From: CAIWGV01 sp964515175
Lineage (GTDB): Bacteria > Pseudomonadota > Alphaproteobacteria > UBA7879 > UBA5542
Reading direction: 5' to 3'
Length of the DNA: 17,501 bases
Assembly: GCA_964515175.1 (NCBI GenBank)
Contig: CAZEUR010000024.1
Span: 1-17,501 of the forward strand
Both the position numbers and the translations under genes were made by a program. How positions within the stretch are numbered: position 1 is the first letter of the stretch; every line of letters begins with the position of its first letter. Under the pieces are notes generated by a model. It saw nothing but the letters and a program-made list of their open reading frames with translations, had not been told where the DNA came from and searched no databases. Shown piece after piece: positions 1 to 7,144 of the stretch.

Positions 1-117
1 AAAGGCTCAGCTCTACCCTTCAAGCACGTTCAGGAACTCTTAACTAAACCAAAAAGGAGGAAAAAGAACAATGTGAACGGACCCCTACAAAAATTCTGGC
101 ACAGTATGCTCTCATGA
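1..117 (+). CDS. Possible C-terminal fragment of an unidentified gene
   Basis: Frame 1 is open from the window edge to a TGA at 115-117 (38 codons), while the other two forward frames close at 43 and 47. The deduced tail contains a strongly basic patch (PKRRKKNN) followed by a short hydrophobic end. I do not recognise the family, and the open length is too short to prove coding. The true upstream gene could instead end in another frame at about position 45. If frame 1 is right, the gene ends 25 bases before xseA and may be co-transcribed with it. The partner gene lies outside the window. Confidence 0.3.
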   Translation, partial: KGSALPFKHVQELLTKPKRRKKNNVNGPLQKFWHSMLS

Positions 118-142
118 GATATGGTAAGGAAAGAGAGCGGCC

Positions 143-1426
143 ATGACCTTATCCCCAGAATTAGAATTAACTGTCCATACCGAAGAACCGAAAGTATTTT
201 CCGTTACAGAGATTTCTGTTGCCCTTAAAAATACTCTTGAAAAAATCTTCGGGTATGTCCGCATTAAAGGAGAGATTTCGGGTCTGAAACTTCATACATC
301 CGGTCATCTCTATTTCTCCCTTAAAGACAAAGACTCTCTTCTAGATGCCATCTGTTGGCGGGGAACCCTCAGCAAATTTAGCCTTACACCCACCGATGGC
401 ATGGAAGTTATCTGCCAAGGCCGCATCACCACCTATGGCGCGCGCTCAAAATACCAGATCATTGTGGATCATATGGAAGTAGCCGGTGTTGGAGAACTTC
501 TAGCCCTTCTTGAAGAAAGAAAAAAGAAACTGGCAGCGGAGGGGTTATTTGATATCTCTCGCAAAAAGAAACTTCCCTTTCTGCCCAGCACTATTGGGAT
601 CATCACTTCCCCAACGGGGGCTGTTATTGAAGACATTCTGCATCGCCTCAAGGAAAGATTTCCTCTCCATGTTCTTTTATGGCCGGTCACGGTTCAGGGG
701 GAAAATGCTGCCCAAGAGGTAACCCAAGCGATCGAGGGCTTCAATGCCTTACCCTCAAAACCGGATCTCTTAATTGTGGCACGAGGGGGCGGAAGCTTGG
801 AAGACCTGTGGGCTTTTAATGAGGAGTGCGTGGTACGAGCCGCCGCCAACAGTGAAATCCCTCTCATCTCTGCCATTGGGCATGAGACGGACACAACATT
901 GTTGGACTATGTGGCCGATCGTCGAGCCCCAACACCTACGGCGGCCGCAGAAATGGCTGTACCCGTTCTCAAAGACCTCCTTGAAACCATCCATACAAAT
1001 ACGTATCGTCTTCGCAATGGCATCCTCAAAACCCTACGTCATGCAGAAGTACTTCTTCAAAGTCATACCCGAGGCCTCATCAGTCCTCAACGCATCCTTG
1101 AAACCAAGCAACAACTTCTAGATGATTATTTGGAGCGCTTAACGGTTAGTCTCGGCAATAAAAAAATGACATCTCAAAGTCGGCTTACTTTTTTGGCGCA
1201 TCGACTCTCTCAAATTTCTGTGAGCAAGGCCCAAGAGACGAAATTTCGAGAGCTTTCCCTTTTACTAGAAAGCTATTCCTATACAAAAACTTTGGAACGC
1301 GGGTTTGTGCTCGTGAAAACTCCGGAAGGGACTCCCATCACATCCACCAAAAATCTTCAGCCCAAAGATACAGCTATTCTTCAGTTTTTCGATGGCATCC
1401 GAAAGGCTGAAATAAAAGACAATTAA
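143..1426 (+). CDS. xseA: Exodeoxyribonuclease VII large subunit
   Basis: XseA is the catalytic subunit of exonuclease VII. With several copies of small XseB it degrades single-stranded DNA to oligonucleotides in both directions, for mismatch repair and for removal of damaged ends in the cytoplasm. The 427 residues show the family order: an OB-fold at about 20-115 (SGHLYFSLKD region), the catalytic domain from about 140, a long helical coiled region at about 275-380, and a C-terminal beta segment with the ERGFVLV motif. The catalytic signature residues are all visible: D164 in TSPTGAVIED, R214 in RGGGSLEDLW, and H247 and D250 in GHETD. They match the E. coli essential residues D155, R205, H238 and D241 with a constant offset of nine. 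The start at 143 has GAGAG about 5 bases upstream. xseB is not in the window. The stop codon overlaps that of the convergent small gene. Confidence 0.96.
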   Translation: MTLSPELELTVHTEEPKVFSVTEISVALKNTLEKIFGYVRIKGEISGLKLHTSGHLYFSLKDKDSLLDAICWRGTLSKFSLTPTDGMEVICQGRITTYGARSKYQIIVDHMEVAGVGELLALLEERKKKLAAEGLFDISRKKKLPFLPSTIGIITSPTGAVIEDILHRLKERFPLHVLLWPVTVQGENAAQEVTQAIEGFNALPSKPDLLIVARGGGSLEDLWAFNEECVVRAAANSEIPLISAIGHETDTTLLDYVADRRAPTPTAAAEMAVPVLKDLLETIHTNTYRLRNGILKTLRHAEVLLQSHTRGLISPQRILETKQQLLDDYLERLTVSLGNKKMTSQSRLTFLAHRLSQISVSKAQETKFRELSLLLESYSYTKTLERGFVLVKTPEGTPITSTKNLQPKDTAILQFFDGIRKAEIKDN

Positions 1427-1716
1427 GCCTTGTTTTTCCAGAGACTCTCTTTTTGAAGGTCTCGTCGTGCTTGATATCGTCGATGAGAAGCTTCGGGTTT
1501 ATGATCTTTCTTCTGAGTTTTTGCCGGCTGTGGGGGAGAAATATTTTCCTTCTTTTTGAAATCTTCTGGTGCTTCTAACTCAGGAGAACATCTTAAAGAG
1601 ATAACGTCAAAAAGAGCTATTTCTTCCCAATCTTGCTCTATATTTTCTGACGCTCCCCAACACGCCACACCCTCTATCAACCCTACAACAAAAATAGCGA
1701 AAACTCTCTTTTCCAT
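1423..1716 (-). CDS. Small exported basic protein of unknown function
   Basis: This is a 97-residue protein that I do not recognise. Residues 1-4 are charged (MEKR), and about 5-18 form a hydrophobic helix, so an N-terminal signal peptide is likely. Cleavage is possible near WGAS at about 20-23. Cys19 follows GVA, a poor lipobox. The mature part begins acidic (residues 24-34), contains one Cys at about 43, and ends in a long Lys/Arg-rich, Pro-containing tail (about 53-97), which suggests an unstructured basic periplasmic or secreted protein. A good ribosome site, GAGGG, sits about 4 bases before the ATG. The stop TAA overlaps the xseA stop. A plausible promoter lies upstream. The signal peptide and ribosome site argue that this is real and not an antisense shadow, but coding status is not proven. 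Confidence 0.6.
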   Translation of the reverse strand: MEKRVFAIFVVGLIEGVACWGASENIEQDWEEIALFDVISLRCSPELEAPEDFKKKENISPPQPAKTQKKDHKPEASHRRYQARRDLQKESLWKNKA

Positions 1717-1752
1717 CTAACCCTCATTAATTTTTTTCAGGATATACAAGTA

Positions 1753-1782
1753 GTTATAAAAGAAAAAGTTTTATTTTTTAAA
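1753..1782 (-). promoter_or_regulatory. Candidate sigma70 promoter for the small exported protein gene
   Basis: On the minus strand a TTTAAA box (1777-1782, four of six matches to TTGACA) is followed after 18 bases by TATAAC (1753-1758, five of six matches to TATAAT). A start of transcription near 1746 would give a leader of about 30 bases before the ATG at 1716. The surrounding 100 bases are very AT-rich, so chance matches are likely. Confidence 0.35.
1756..1779 (+). terminator. Weak AT-only hairpin followed by a T run
   Basis: ATAAAA (1756-1761) and TTTTAT (1769-1774) can pair around a 7-base loop, and six T residues follow at 1774-1779. On the plus strand this has the shape of an intrinsic terminator and could stop xseA transcripts that run antisense through the small convergent gene. 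The stem has no GC pair, so it may be only AT-rich promoter DNA. Confidence 0.2.
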
Positions 1783-1786
1783 CTCT

Positions 1787-1816
1787 CTTACAAAAAGGGG
1801 CCTTATTGACTAAAAT
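1787..1816 (+). promoter_or_regulatory. Candidate sigma70 promoter for dprA
   Basis: CTTACA (1787-1792, four of six consensus bases) and TAAAAT (1811-1816, five of six) are separated by 18 bases. Transcription starting near 1823 would leave a very short leader containing only the ribosome site AGGGGA at 1828-1833 before the dprA ATG at 1840. It lies back to back with the candidate promoter of the small minus-strand gene. Confidence 0.35.
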
Positions 1817-1839
1817 CTTGTCATTGCAGGGGAACAAAA

Positions 1840-2913
1840 ATGATCACATTTGAACTATTGTCCATCCTTCGCCTCATCCGCAGCGAAAATGTGGGGCCTC
1901 TTACTTTTCACGCCCTCATGCGTCAGTTTGGATCTGCAACGGTAATTCTTGAAAACTGGGAAGACCTGCCCAAAAAATTTCAAAAGAAGATATGTTTGGC
2001 CCCCTTTCCCACCATAGAAGAAGAGCTGGAAAATTGCCTAGAGTCCGGCGTCACTCTTCTCACATACCTTGACCCTCTCTACCCAGACCTTCTAAAAGAA
2101 ATTCCAGATTTTCCTCCGCTTCTGAGCGCCAAAGGAAACCTTTCTCTCTTAAGCGCTTCTTGCCTTGGAATTGTGGGATCTCGAAATGCCTCCACTCATG
2201 GCTGCAGACTTGCCCACCAAATTGCTAAAGACTTGGGAGAACATAACTGGAAAACTATCTCTGGTCTTGCTCGCGGCATTGATACAGCAGCGCACAAAGG
2301 AAGCTTAGAGTACGGAACCATTGCCATTTTAGCGGGAGGCATTGATATCCTTTATCCTGAAGAAAATAAAAAACTCTATGAAGAAATTTCGGAGAAGGGG
2401 CTTTTGATAACGGAAAGTGCCTTCGGGACAAAACCTCAAGCCCCCTTATTTCCCAGAAGAAACCGATTAATATCTGGCCTTTCCAAAGGAATTTTGGTTA
2501 TAGAGGCTGCCATTCAATCTGGATCTCTTATTACCGCCAAGTACGCTCTTGATCAAGGGCGCGATGTTTTTGCAATCCCCGGTTCTCCTCTTGATCCGCG
2601 TTCTCGAGGTCCCAACCACCTTCTCAAACAAGGCGCCATTTTGGTGGAGGATTTCCAGGATATTCTCCAAGTCTTTCCTCCAATTTCAGATGAGGCTCCA
2701 GAACCTCTTTCTCTTGAAACAGGAAAAGAGCCAGAAGTTTCCATTGATTCCATTTTGGACCATCTAAGTGCAGTCCCTCTTTCCATAGATGATCTACTGC
2801 AAGCAACGAGACTTCCTCTAACATCCCTATGGCCAACTCTCTTAGATCTGGAAATCCAAGGAAAAATAGAGCGTCATCCGGGGAATCAAATATCACGCAG
2901 CTTGTCCGTTTAA
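1840..2913 (+). CDS. dprA: DNA-processing protein DprA (Smf)
   Basis: DprA binds incoming single-stranded DNA in the cytoplasm and loads RecA on it during natural transformation. It is also widespread in bacteria not known to be competent. The 357 residues show a helical N-terminal part (1-90), then the extended Rossmann DprA/Smf domain (about 95-280), and a C-terminal winged-helix domain (about 300-350). Visible signatures are IVGSRNAS (111-118), SGLARGID (141-148), the FPRRNRLISGLS nucleotide-binding segment (204-214) and the conserved AIPGSP stretch (245-250). The ATG has an excellent ribosome site, AGGGGA, six bases upstream. topA follows after 47 bases, which is the usual alphaproteobacterial neighbour. 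No other competence gene is visible here, so a role in transformation cannot be claimed from this window. Confidence 0.96.
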   Translation: MITFELLSILRLIRSENVGPLTFHALMRQFGSATVILENWEDLPKKFQKKICLAPFPTIEEELENCLESGVTLLTYLDPLYPDLLKEIPDFPPLLSAKGNLSLLSASCLGIVGSRNASTHGCRLAHQIAKDLGEHNWKTISGLARGIDTAAHKGSLEYGTIAILAGGIDILYPEENKKLYEEISEKGLLITESAFGTKPQAPLFPRRNRLISGLSKGILVIEAAIQSGSLITAKYALDQGRDVFAIPGSPLDPRSRGPNHLLKQGAILVEDFQDILQVFPPISDEAPEPLSLETGKEPEVSIDSILDHLSAVPLSIDDLLQATRLPLTSLWPTLLDLEIQGKIERHPGNQISRSLSV

Positions 2914-2927
2914 AATTTTTGTATTAT
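2902..2927 (+). promoter_or_regulatory. Possible promoter for topA at the end of dprA
   Basis: TTGTCC (2902-2907) and TATTAT (2922-2927) match the -35 and -10 consensus in four and five positions, but the spacer is only 14 bases, which is short. The pair lies across the dprA stop codon. topA may equally be transcribed from the dprA promoter. Confidence 0.2.
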
Positions 2928-2960
2928 AAGGGCACCATTGAGGCGAATGAAAAAGAAAAT

Positions 2961-5309
2961 ATGAAAGTTGTCATTGTAGAATCCCCTGCCAAAGCAAAGG
3001 CCATTAATAAATACTTAGGTTCAGACTACACTGTCCTGGCCAGTTATGGGCATGTACGAGACTTGCCTTCAAAAACGGGGTCTGTTGATCCAGAAAAAGA
3101 ATTCCATATGATTTGGGACCTTAACAAGGGCTCTGACAGTCATTTTAAAAAGATTGTGGACGCAGTCAAAAAGACTGACACACTCTATCTCGCAACGGAC
3201 CCTGATCGTGAAGGAGAGGCCATTGCTTGGCATATTTGCGAGATGTTAAAAGAAAAAAAACTCCTCGGCAAAATAAAAGTTTATCGCAGCGTTTTTCATG
3301 AAATCACAAAGAAAGCAATTCTAGAAGCCATTGATCATCCGCGAGAGCTCGACCAAGGCCTCGTGGACGCCTACCTTGCCAGACGGGCTCTTGATTATCT
3401 GGTAGGGTTCACTTTATCTCCTGTTCTCTGGCACAAACTTCCCGGCAGTAAATCTGCAGGACGGGTTCAATCCGTGGCCCTTCGCCTTGTCACAGACCGA
3501 GATGCAGAGATTGAAAAATTTATATCAGAAGAATATTGGTCCATTGATGTGGAGCTTCTCTCTTCCGCCAGCAAACTTTTCCTAGGTCGTGTTTTTGAAG
3601 TAGATGGAGAAAAAGTAAAAAAATTCTCCTACCCAAATGAGGCTTCTGCCGCCGCAATTGTGGACCGTATTAAGGCCCAAGACTTTTTCGTTAAAAGCCT
3701 TGCCAACAAGCGTGTTCAACGAAATCCTTATCCTCCCTTTACCACCTCGACTCTTCAACAAGAAGCGGCCAGGAAACTGGGATATAGTGCCAGCAAGACC
3801 ATGCAGCTCGCCCAACATCTTTATGAAGGAAGCGATGTGGGAGGAGAAACCGTGGGGCTCATCACCTACATGAGAACCGATAGTGTCAATTTGGGGGCAG
3901 AGGCCCTCCAAAGCATTCGCACCTATATCGATACAAAGATTGGGGACAAATATTTACCGGAAGCGCCTCGGTTTTACAAGAATAAAGCCAAAAATGCCCA
4001 AGAAGCTCATGAAGCTATTCGTCCAACCGATGTTTTCAGGACCCCTGAAAGCCTCTCTCACATTTTAGATCGTGACCATTTGCGCTTGTATGAACTTATT
4101 TGGAAACGCGCCCTCTCCAGCCAAATGGCCAACGCTCTTCTCGATCAAGTATCCGTGGACATTTCCTCAAAAGACCATAAAATTATTTTGAGGTCTACGG
4201 GATCAACTCTTGCCTTTGATGGGTTTTTGAAACTCTATCAAGAAGGTAAAGACGAGGGCGATGAAGAAGAAAAAGAGAACTTCTTGCCTCCTCTCAAAGA
4301 GGGGGAAGGTCTGGAAAAGAAACGTGTTCTACCTGAACAACATTTCACGCAACCACCTCCTCGTTTTACAGAAGCAAGTCTTGTAAAAAAACTCGAAGAG
4401 TTGGGTATTGGACGTCCTTCCACTTATGCCAGCATCTTACAAGTCCTCCAGGCACGCGACTATGTGCGGCTTGAAAAAAAGCAGTTTTTCTCAGAAGATC
4501 GAGGCCGTTTGGTATCGCTATTCCTTCAACATTATTTCAGCAAATATGTGGAATATGATTTCACCGCCAAAATGGAAGATACCTTGGATGATATTTCCAA
4601 TGGATCCGCCAAATGGAAAGTGGTCTTGGAGGATTTTTGGAAAGATTTCTTGGCAACCGTTAAGGGGACGGACAAACTTAAAATCACGGATGTATTGGAC
4701 ATGTTGGACCGAGAGCTTTCCAATGTGATCTTCCCTCAAGTGGATGGAAAAGCATCCAAAGTTTGCCCCACCTGTCATAAGGAATCTCTCCACCTGAAAC
4801 TCGGAAAATTTGGGGCCTTCATTGGATGCCAAAATTATCCTGAGTGTAAATATACGCATAAGCTGGGAAGTGACAAAATGGGTTCAGAAGAAACGGAAGA
4901 TGCTGCAATCCCTTCCGAATACCCAAAAACCATAGGAACAGACCCCGAAACCCAAAAGACTATAACCCTCCGAAAAGGACCTTATGGCATCTACATTCAA
5001 CTGGGGGATGAGGCAAAACCAAAGCGTGTTTCTCTGCCCAAAAATCTCTCCCCTAGCGCTGTAACGTTAGAAGAGGCCGTAAACCTCTTAGCCCTTCCCC
5101 GCACCGTTGGAGAGCACCCAGAAACGCATCAAATGATCACTGCAAATATCGGACGCTTTGGTCCCTACATTAAGCATGGAGATCAGTTTGTGTCTTTAAA
5201 AGAAGATGATATTTTGACGGTTTCTCTGAGTCGTGCCGTAGAGCTCATCGCCATAGCGGCCGCCACTCCCAAAACGCCCCGGAAGAAGTTTACAAAGAAG
5301 AAGACTTAA
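2961..5309 (+). CDS. topA: DNA topoisomerase I (type IA)
   Basis: TopA relaxes negative supercoils by nicking one strand through a 5'-phosphotyrosine. The reading frame is open upstream into dprA, but the protein clearly begins at the ATG at 2961 (MKVVIVESPAKA), giving 782 residues. The Toprim domain occupies about 1-115 with the acidic cluster DPDREGE. The active-site tyrosine is Tyr303 in GLITYMRTDS (Tyr319 in E. coli). A four-cysteine zinc ribbon follows (C602, C605, C623, C629). Two related glycine-rich C-terminal repeats come next (about 650-690 and 715-745), and a Lys-rich tail ends the protein. No strong ribosome site precedes the ATG. The GAGG at about 2939 is far away, and a five-codon mini-ORF (2947-2964) overlaps the start, so translation may be coupled. 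The stop overlaps that of the convergent carboxypeptidase gene. Confidence 0.97.
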   Translation: MKVVIVESPAKAKAINKYLGSDYTVLASYGHVRDLPSKTGSVDPEKEFHMIWDLNKGSDSHFKKIVDAVKKTDTLYLATDPDREGEAIAWHICEMLKEKKLLGKIKVYRSVFHEITKKAILEAIDHPRELDQGLVDAYLARRALDYLVGFTLSPVLWHKLPGSKSAGRVQSVALRLVTDRDAEIEKFISEEYWSIDVELLSSASKLFLGRVFEVDGEKVKKFSYPNEASAAAIVDRIKAQDFFVKSLANKRVQRNPYPPFTTSTLQQEAARKLGYSASKTMQLAQHLYEGSDVGGETVGLITYMRTDSVNLGAEALQSIRTYIDTKIGDKYLPEAPRFYKNKAKNAQEAHEAIRPTDVFRTPESLSHILDRDHLRLYELIWKRALSSQMANALLDQVSVDISSKDHKIILRSTGSTLAFDGFLKLYQEGKDEGDEEEKENFLPPLKEGEGLEKKRVLPEQHFTQPPPRFTEASLVKKLEELGIGRPSTYASILQVLQARDYVRLEKKQFFSEDRGRLVSLFLQHYFSKYVEYDFTAKMEDTLDDISNGSAKWKVVLEDFWKDFLATVKGTDKLKITDVLDMLDRELSNVIFPQVDGKASKVCPTCHKESLHLKLGKFGAFIGCQNYPECKYTHKLGSDKMGSEETEDAAIPSEYPKTIGTDPETQKTITLRKGPYGIYIQLGDEAKPKRVSLPKNLSPSAVTLEEAVNLLALPRTVGEHPETHQMITANIGRFGPYIKHGDQFVSLKEDDILTVSLSRAVELIAIAAATPKTPRKKFTKKKT

Positions 5310-6373
5310 GACGCAGAAATCCTAAGATCCACTTCTTTCGCTTCAGAAACCGTTAGTTCTGCCATTGTTCCCAAAGGAAAGGGGTGATTCCAATCCCCAT
5401 GACCAAACTGGAAAGTGGATCCATCTGCCGTAGATGTCACCGCAAAAACAGGGATCTTTGTTTCTTGAGAAAATCTCTTAATAGACATCTCACACCGATT
5501 CTGAACCAATTCAAACTGAGGATTATCAAAAGATGTTCCATGCAGACATCCAAAAATAATAGCTGATGTATTTTTAAAAAAAGTTCCTTGTCTCAACGCA
5601 CTGAGAATGGAGTCAATTCTTGTATAGTCATCGGTGGTCTCGATCATCAAAAAATGATCAGAGAAGGAAGATCCTTTAAATACGGTGTCATAGTAGTGTA
5701 AAGAAGAAAGGTTTCCTCCCAGCAAAGGTGCTCTAGACCAGTAAGGCTCTCGCGCCTCTTCATTCATTGGTCGTAATCCTTTGCATGCAACAACGGGTGT
5801 TTTTCCCATCAAAAGATCCATAGTCCCTTCCAGAGGTGTAAATTTATTCACAGCCACTCTAGCGTCTTTTCCAAAACACAAAACTGGCCCATGAATTGTA
5901 GGCCTACCCCTGGCATTAAAATATAAATGCAAGGACGTAATATCACTAAATCCCAGAAGAGGTTTTTGGGGAAAGGAAAGTACGCCCTCTTGTAGATATT
6001 CCCATAAATCCAAAGACAACCGTCCTCCTCGAATAGCCCAAATAGCTTTAGCGTCAGACTGAAAAGCCCTCTGAAGGTCTCCAAATGCCGTCGACCGATC
6101 CATTGCTGTTTCCGGACAAAAGGGATCCTTATGACTCAATGCGTCTTCACTCCAGATAGCCCTCAATCCAAACCGCGCCAAGTTTGTTTGAGCCTGTCCA
6201 TAAGCAGCGGATCTATCTTCTTCAGAAGAGAATCCGTGGGAGGGTGCAATAATATAAACTGCATCGCCCGATTTCAAAGGCTGCCAGGTTTTATACCCAA
6301 AATCAGAATCTTCCAGTGCGGCGCTAAAAGAAGCCCCCACCACAAACAGAAACGCCAAAACTTTTTTAATCAT
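5306..6373 (-). CDS. Exported LD-carboxypeptidase (peptidase family S66)
   Basis: This is an S66 family serine peptidase, related to LdcA, which removes the terminal D-alanine from murein tetrapeptides, and to MccF microcin-immunity proteases. It has 355 residues from the ATG at 6373, chosen because AAGGA lies 7 bases upstream and because this start gives a clean signal peptide (MIKKVLAFLF...FSAA, about 1-19). The nucleophile elbow GFSD places Ser143, the ETTDD segment gives Glu245, and FGHGDWNHPFPLG gives His325. The Ser-Glu spacing of 102 equals that of Pseudomonas LdcA (S115, E217). The conserved PLLGGNLSSL (216-225) is also present. A longer start at 6433 would run into the upstream gene and lacks a leader. 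The signal peptide is odd, because classic LdcA is cytoplasmic and serves recycling. The gene is the last in the minus-strand operon, 4 bases after the hydrolase stop. MccF-like detoxification cannot be excluded. Confidence 0.9.
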   Translation of the reverse strand: MIKKVLAFLFVVGASFSAALEDSDFGYKTWQPLKSGDAVYIIAPSHGFSSEEDRSAAYGQAQTNLARFGLRAIWSEDALSHKDPFCPETAMDRSTAFGDLQRAFQSDAKAIWAIRGGRLSLDLWEYLQEGVLSFPQKPLLGFSDITSLHLYFNARGRPTIHGPVLCFGKDARVAVNKFTPLEGTMDLLMGKTPVVACKGLRPMNEEAREPYWSRAPLLGGNLSSLHYYDTVFKGSSFSDHFLMIETTDDYTRIDSILSALRQGTFFKNTSAIIFGCLHGTSFDNPQFELVQNRCEMSIKRFSQETKIPVFAVTSTADGSTFQFGHGDWNHPFPLGTMAELTVSEAKEVDLRISAS

Positions 6374-6377
6374 TTTA

Positions 6378-7142
6378 TTATCCTTCCACTTCCAATCCAT
6401 CATAGGCCGGCTCCACCCCTTTTGGCAAGGCACGTTTTAGCGTTTCATAATCCAACTTTGGACCCATGTGAGTTAAAAATGCCCGCTCAGGTTTTACGCG
6501 ATCAATCCAGGAGAGTGTTTTTTCTAAATAAGAATGGGTAAGATGAGGAATATAGCTTAAGCAATCCACCACCCAAACTTTAACACTCTCTAAGGCTTCA
6601 AAAGCTTCTTCCGGCAGCTCACAAACATCCGTAGAATACGCAATGTCTCCAATACGAAATCCCAGGGTTTTAGTTAATTTATGGTCCTGTTCAAAAGCTA
6701 TAATGGGAACATCCTGAACCTCAAATTTTCCAGGGGAAATCACATGTGCCGTAGAAAACGGTCTATAATGATCAGAGTCTGAAGTAAATCCATAGGTAAA
6801 GGCTTTTTTTAATTCTGTGATTGTTTCTTCTGTCCCATAAACAGGAATTTTCTTATTGTTTATGCGGGCGATTGTTCCTAAATCATTAAATCCATGCACA
6901 TGATCCCCATGAGTATGGGTAAAAAGCACTGCATCGATATCTGACACATTTGCCGTCAACAATTGCTGTCTCAAATCGGGCGATGTATCTACTAAAATGT
7001 TTTTGCCCTTCACTTGAAATAAAACCGAAGATCGCGTCCGTACATTTTTAGGATTCTGAGGATCACAATCCCCCCATCGATGCCCAATGGCCGGCACGCC
7101 TCCAGAAGGGCCACAGCCTAAGATTCTAAGTTTAACATTCAT
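6378..7142 (-). CDS. PhnP-like MBL-fold metallo-hydrolase
   Basis: A 254-residue metallo-beta-lactamase-fold hydrolase of the kind found next to tatD in many alphaproteobacteria. The N-terminal LGCGPSGGVPAIG (8-20), the WGDCDPQNPKN segment (23-33) and RTRSS (35-39) are typical of PhnP-like phosphodiesterases. Metal ligands are visible: H76, H78, D80 and H81 in THTHGDH, H154 in EQDHKL, D172 in YSTDV and H225 in LTHMGP. PhnP proper hydrolyses cyclic ribose phosphates made during phosphonate breakdown, but no phn genes are here, so the true substrate is unknown and probably a housekeeping phosphodiester. The start is 2 bases after the tatD stop. GAAGAAG about 8-14 bases upstream may be its ribosome site, because AGGA directly abutting the ATG is too close. 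Confidence 0.92.
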   Translation of the reverse strand: MNVKLRILGCGPSGGVPAIGHRWGDCDPQNPKNVRTRSSVLFQVKGKNILVDTSPDLRQQLLTANVSDIDAVLFTHTHGDHVHGFNDLGTIARINNKKIPVYGTEETITELKKAFTYGFTSDSDHYRPFSTAHVISPGKFEVQDVPIIAFEQDHKLTKTLGFRIGDIAYSTDVCELPEEAFEALESVKVWVVDCLSYIPHLTHSYLEKTLSWIDRVKPERAFLTHMGPKLDYETLKRALPKGVEPAYDGLEVEG

Positions 7143-7144
7143 TC

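Noticed and set aside
97..110. Sigma54-like TGGCAC and TGCT upstream of xseA
   Set aside because: The distance between the GG and GC elements is two bases shorter than sigma54 promoters need, and spacing in that class is strict.
774..1121. 115-codon plus-strand frame inside xseA
   Set aside because: It is an out-of-frame shadow of the conserved RGGGS to GHETD region of xseA.
1441..1463. GAGAC...GTCTC inverted repeat after xseA as a terminator
   Set aside because: The stem is only five pairs with a 13-base loop and no T run follows. It lies inside the coding region of the small convergent gene.
4518..4859. 113-codon minus-strand frame inside topA, and a similar 109-codon one at 3582-3911
   Set aside because: Both are complementary to conserved topA domains and have no recognisable protein features.
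6131..6541. 136-codon plus-strand frame antisense to the LD-carboxypeptidase and hydrolase genes
   Set aside because: It lies across two well-supported genes and their junction, has no family features, and its composition is that of a mirrored coding strand.
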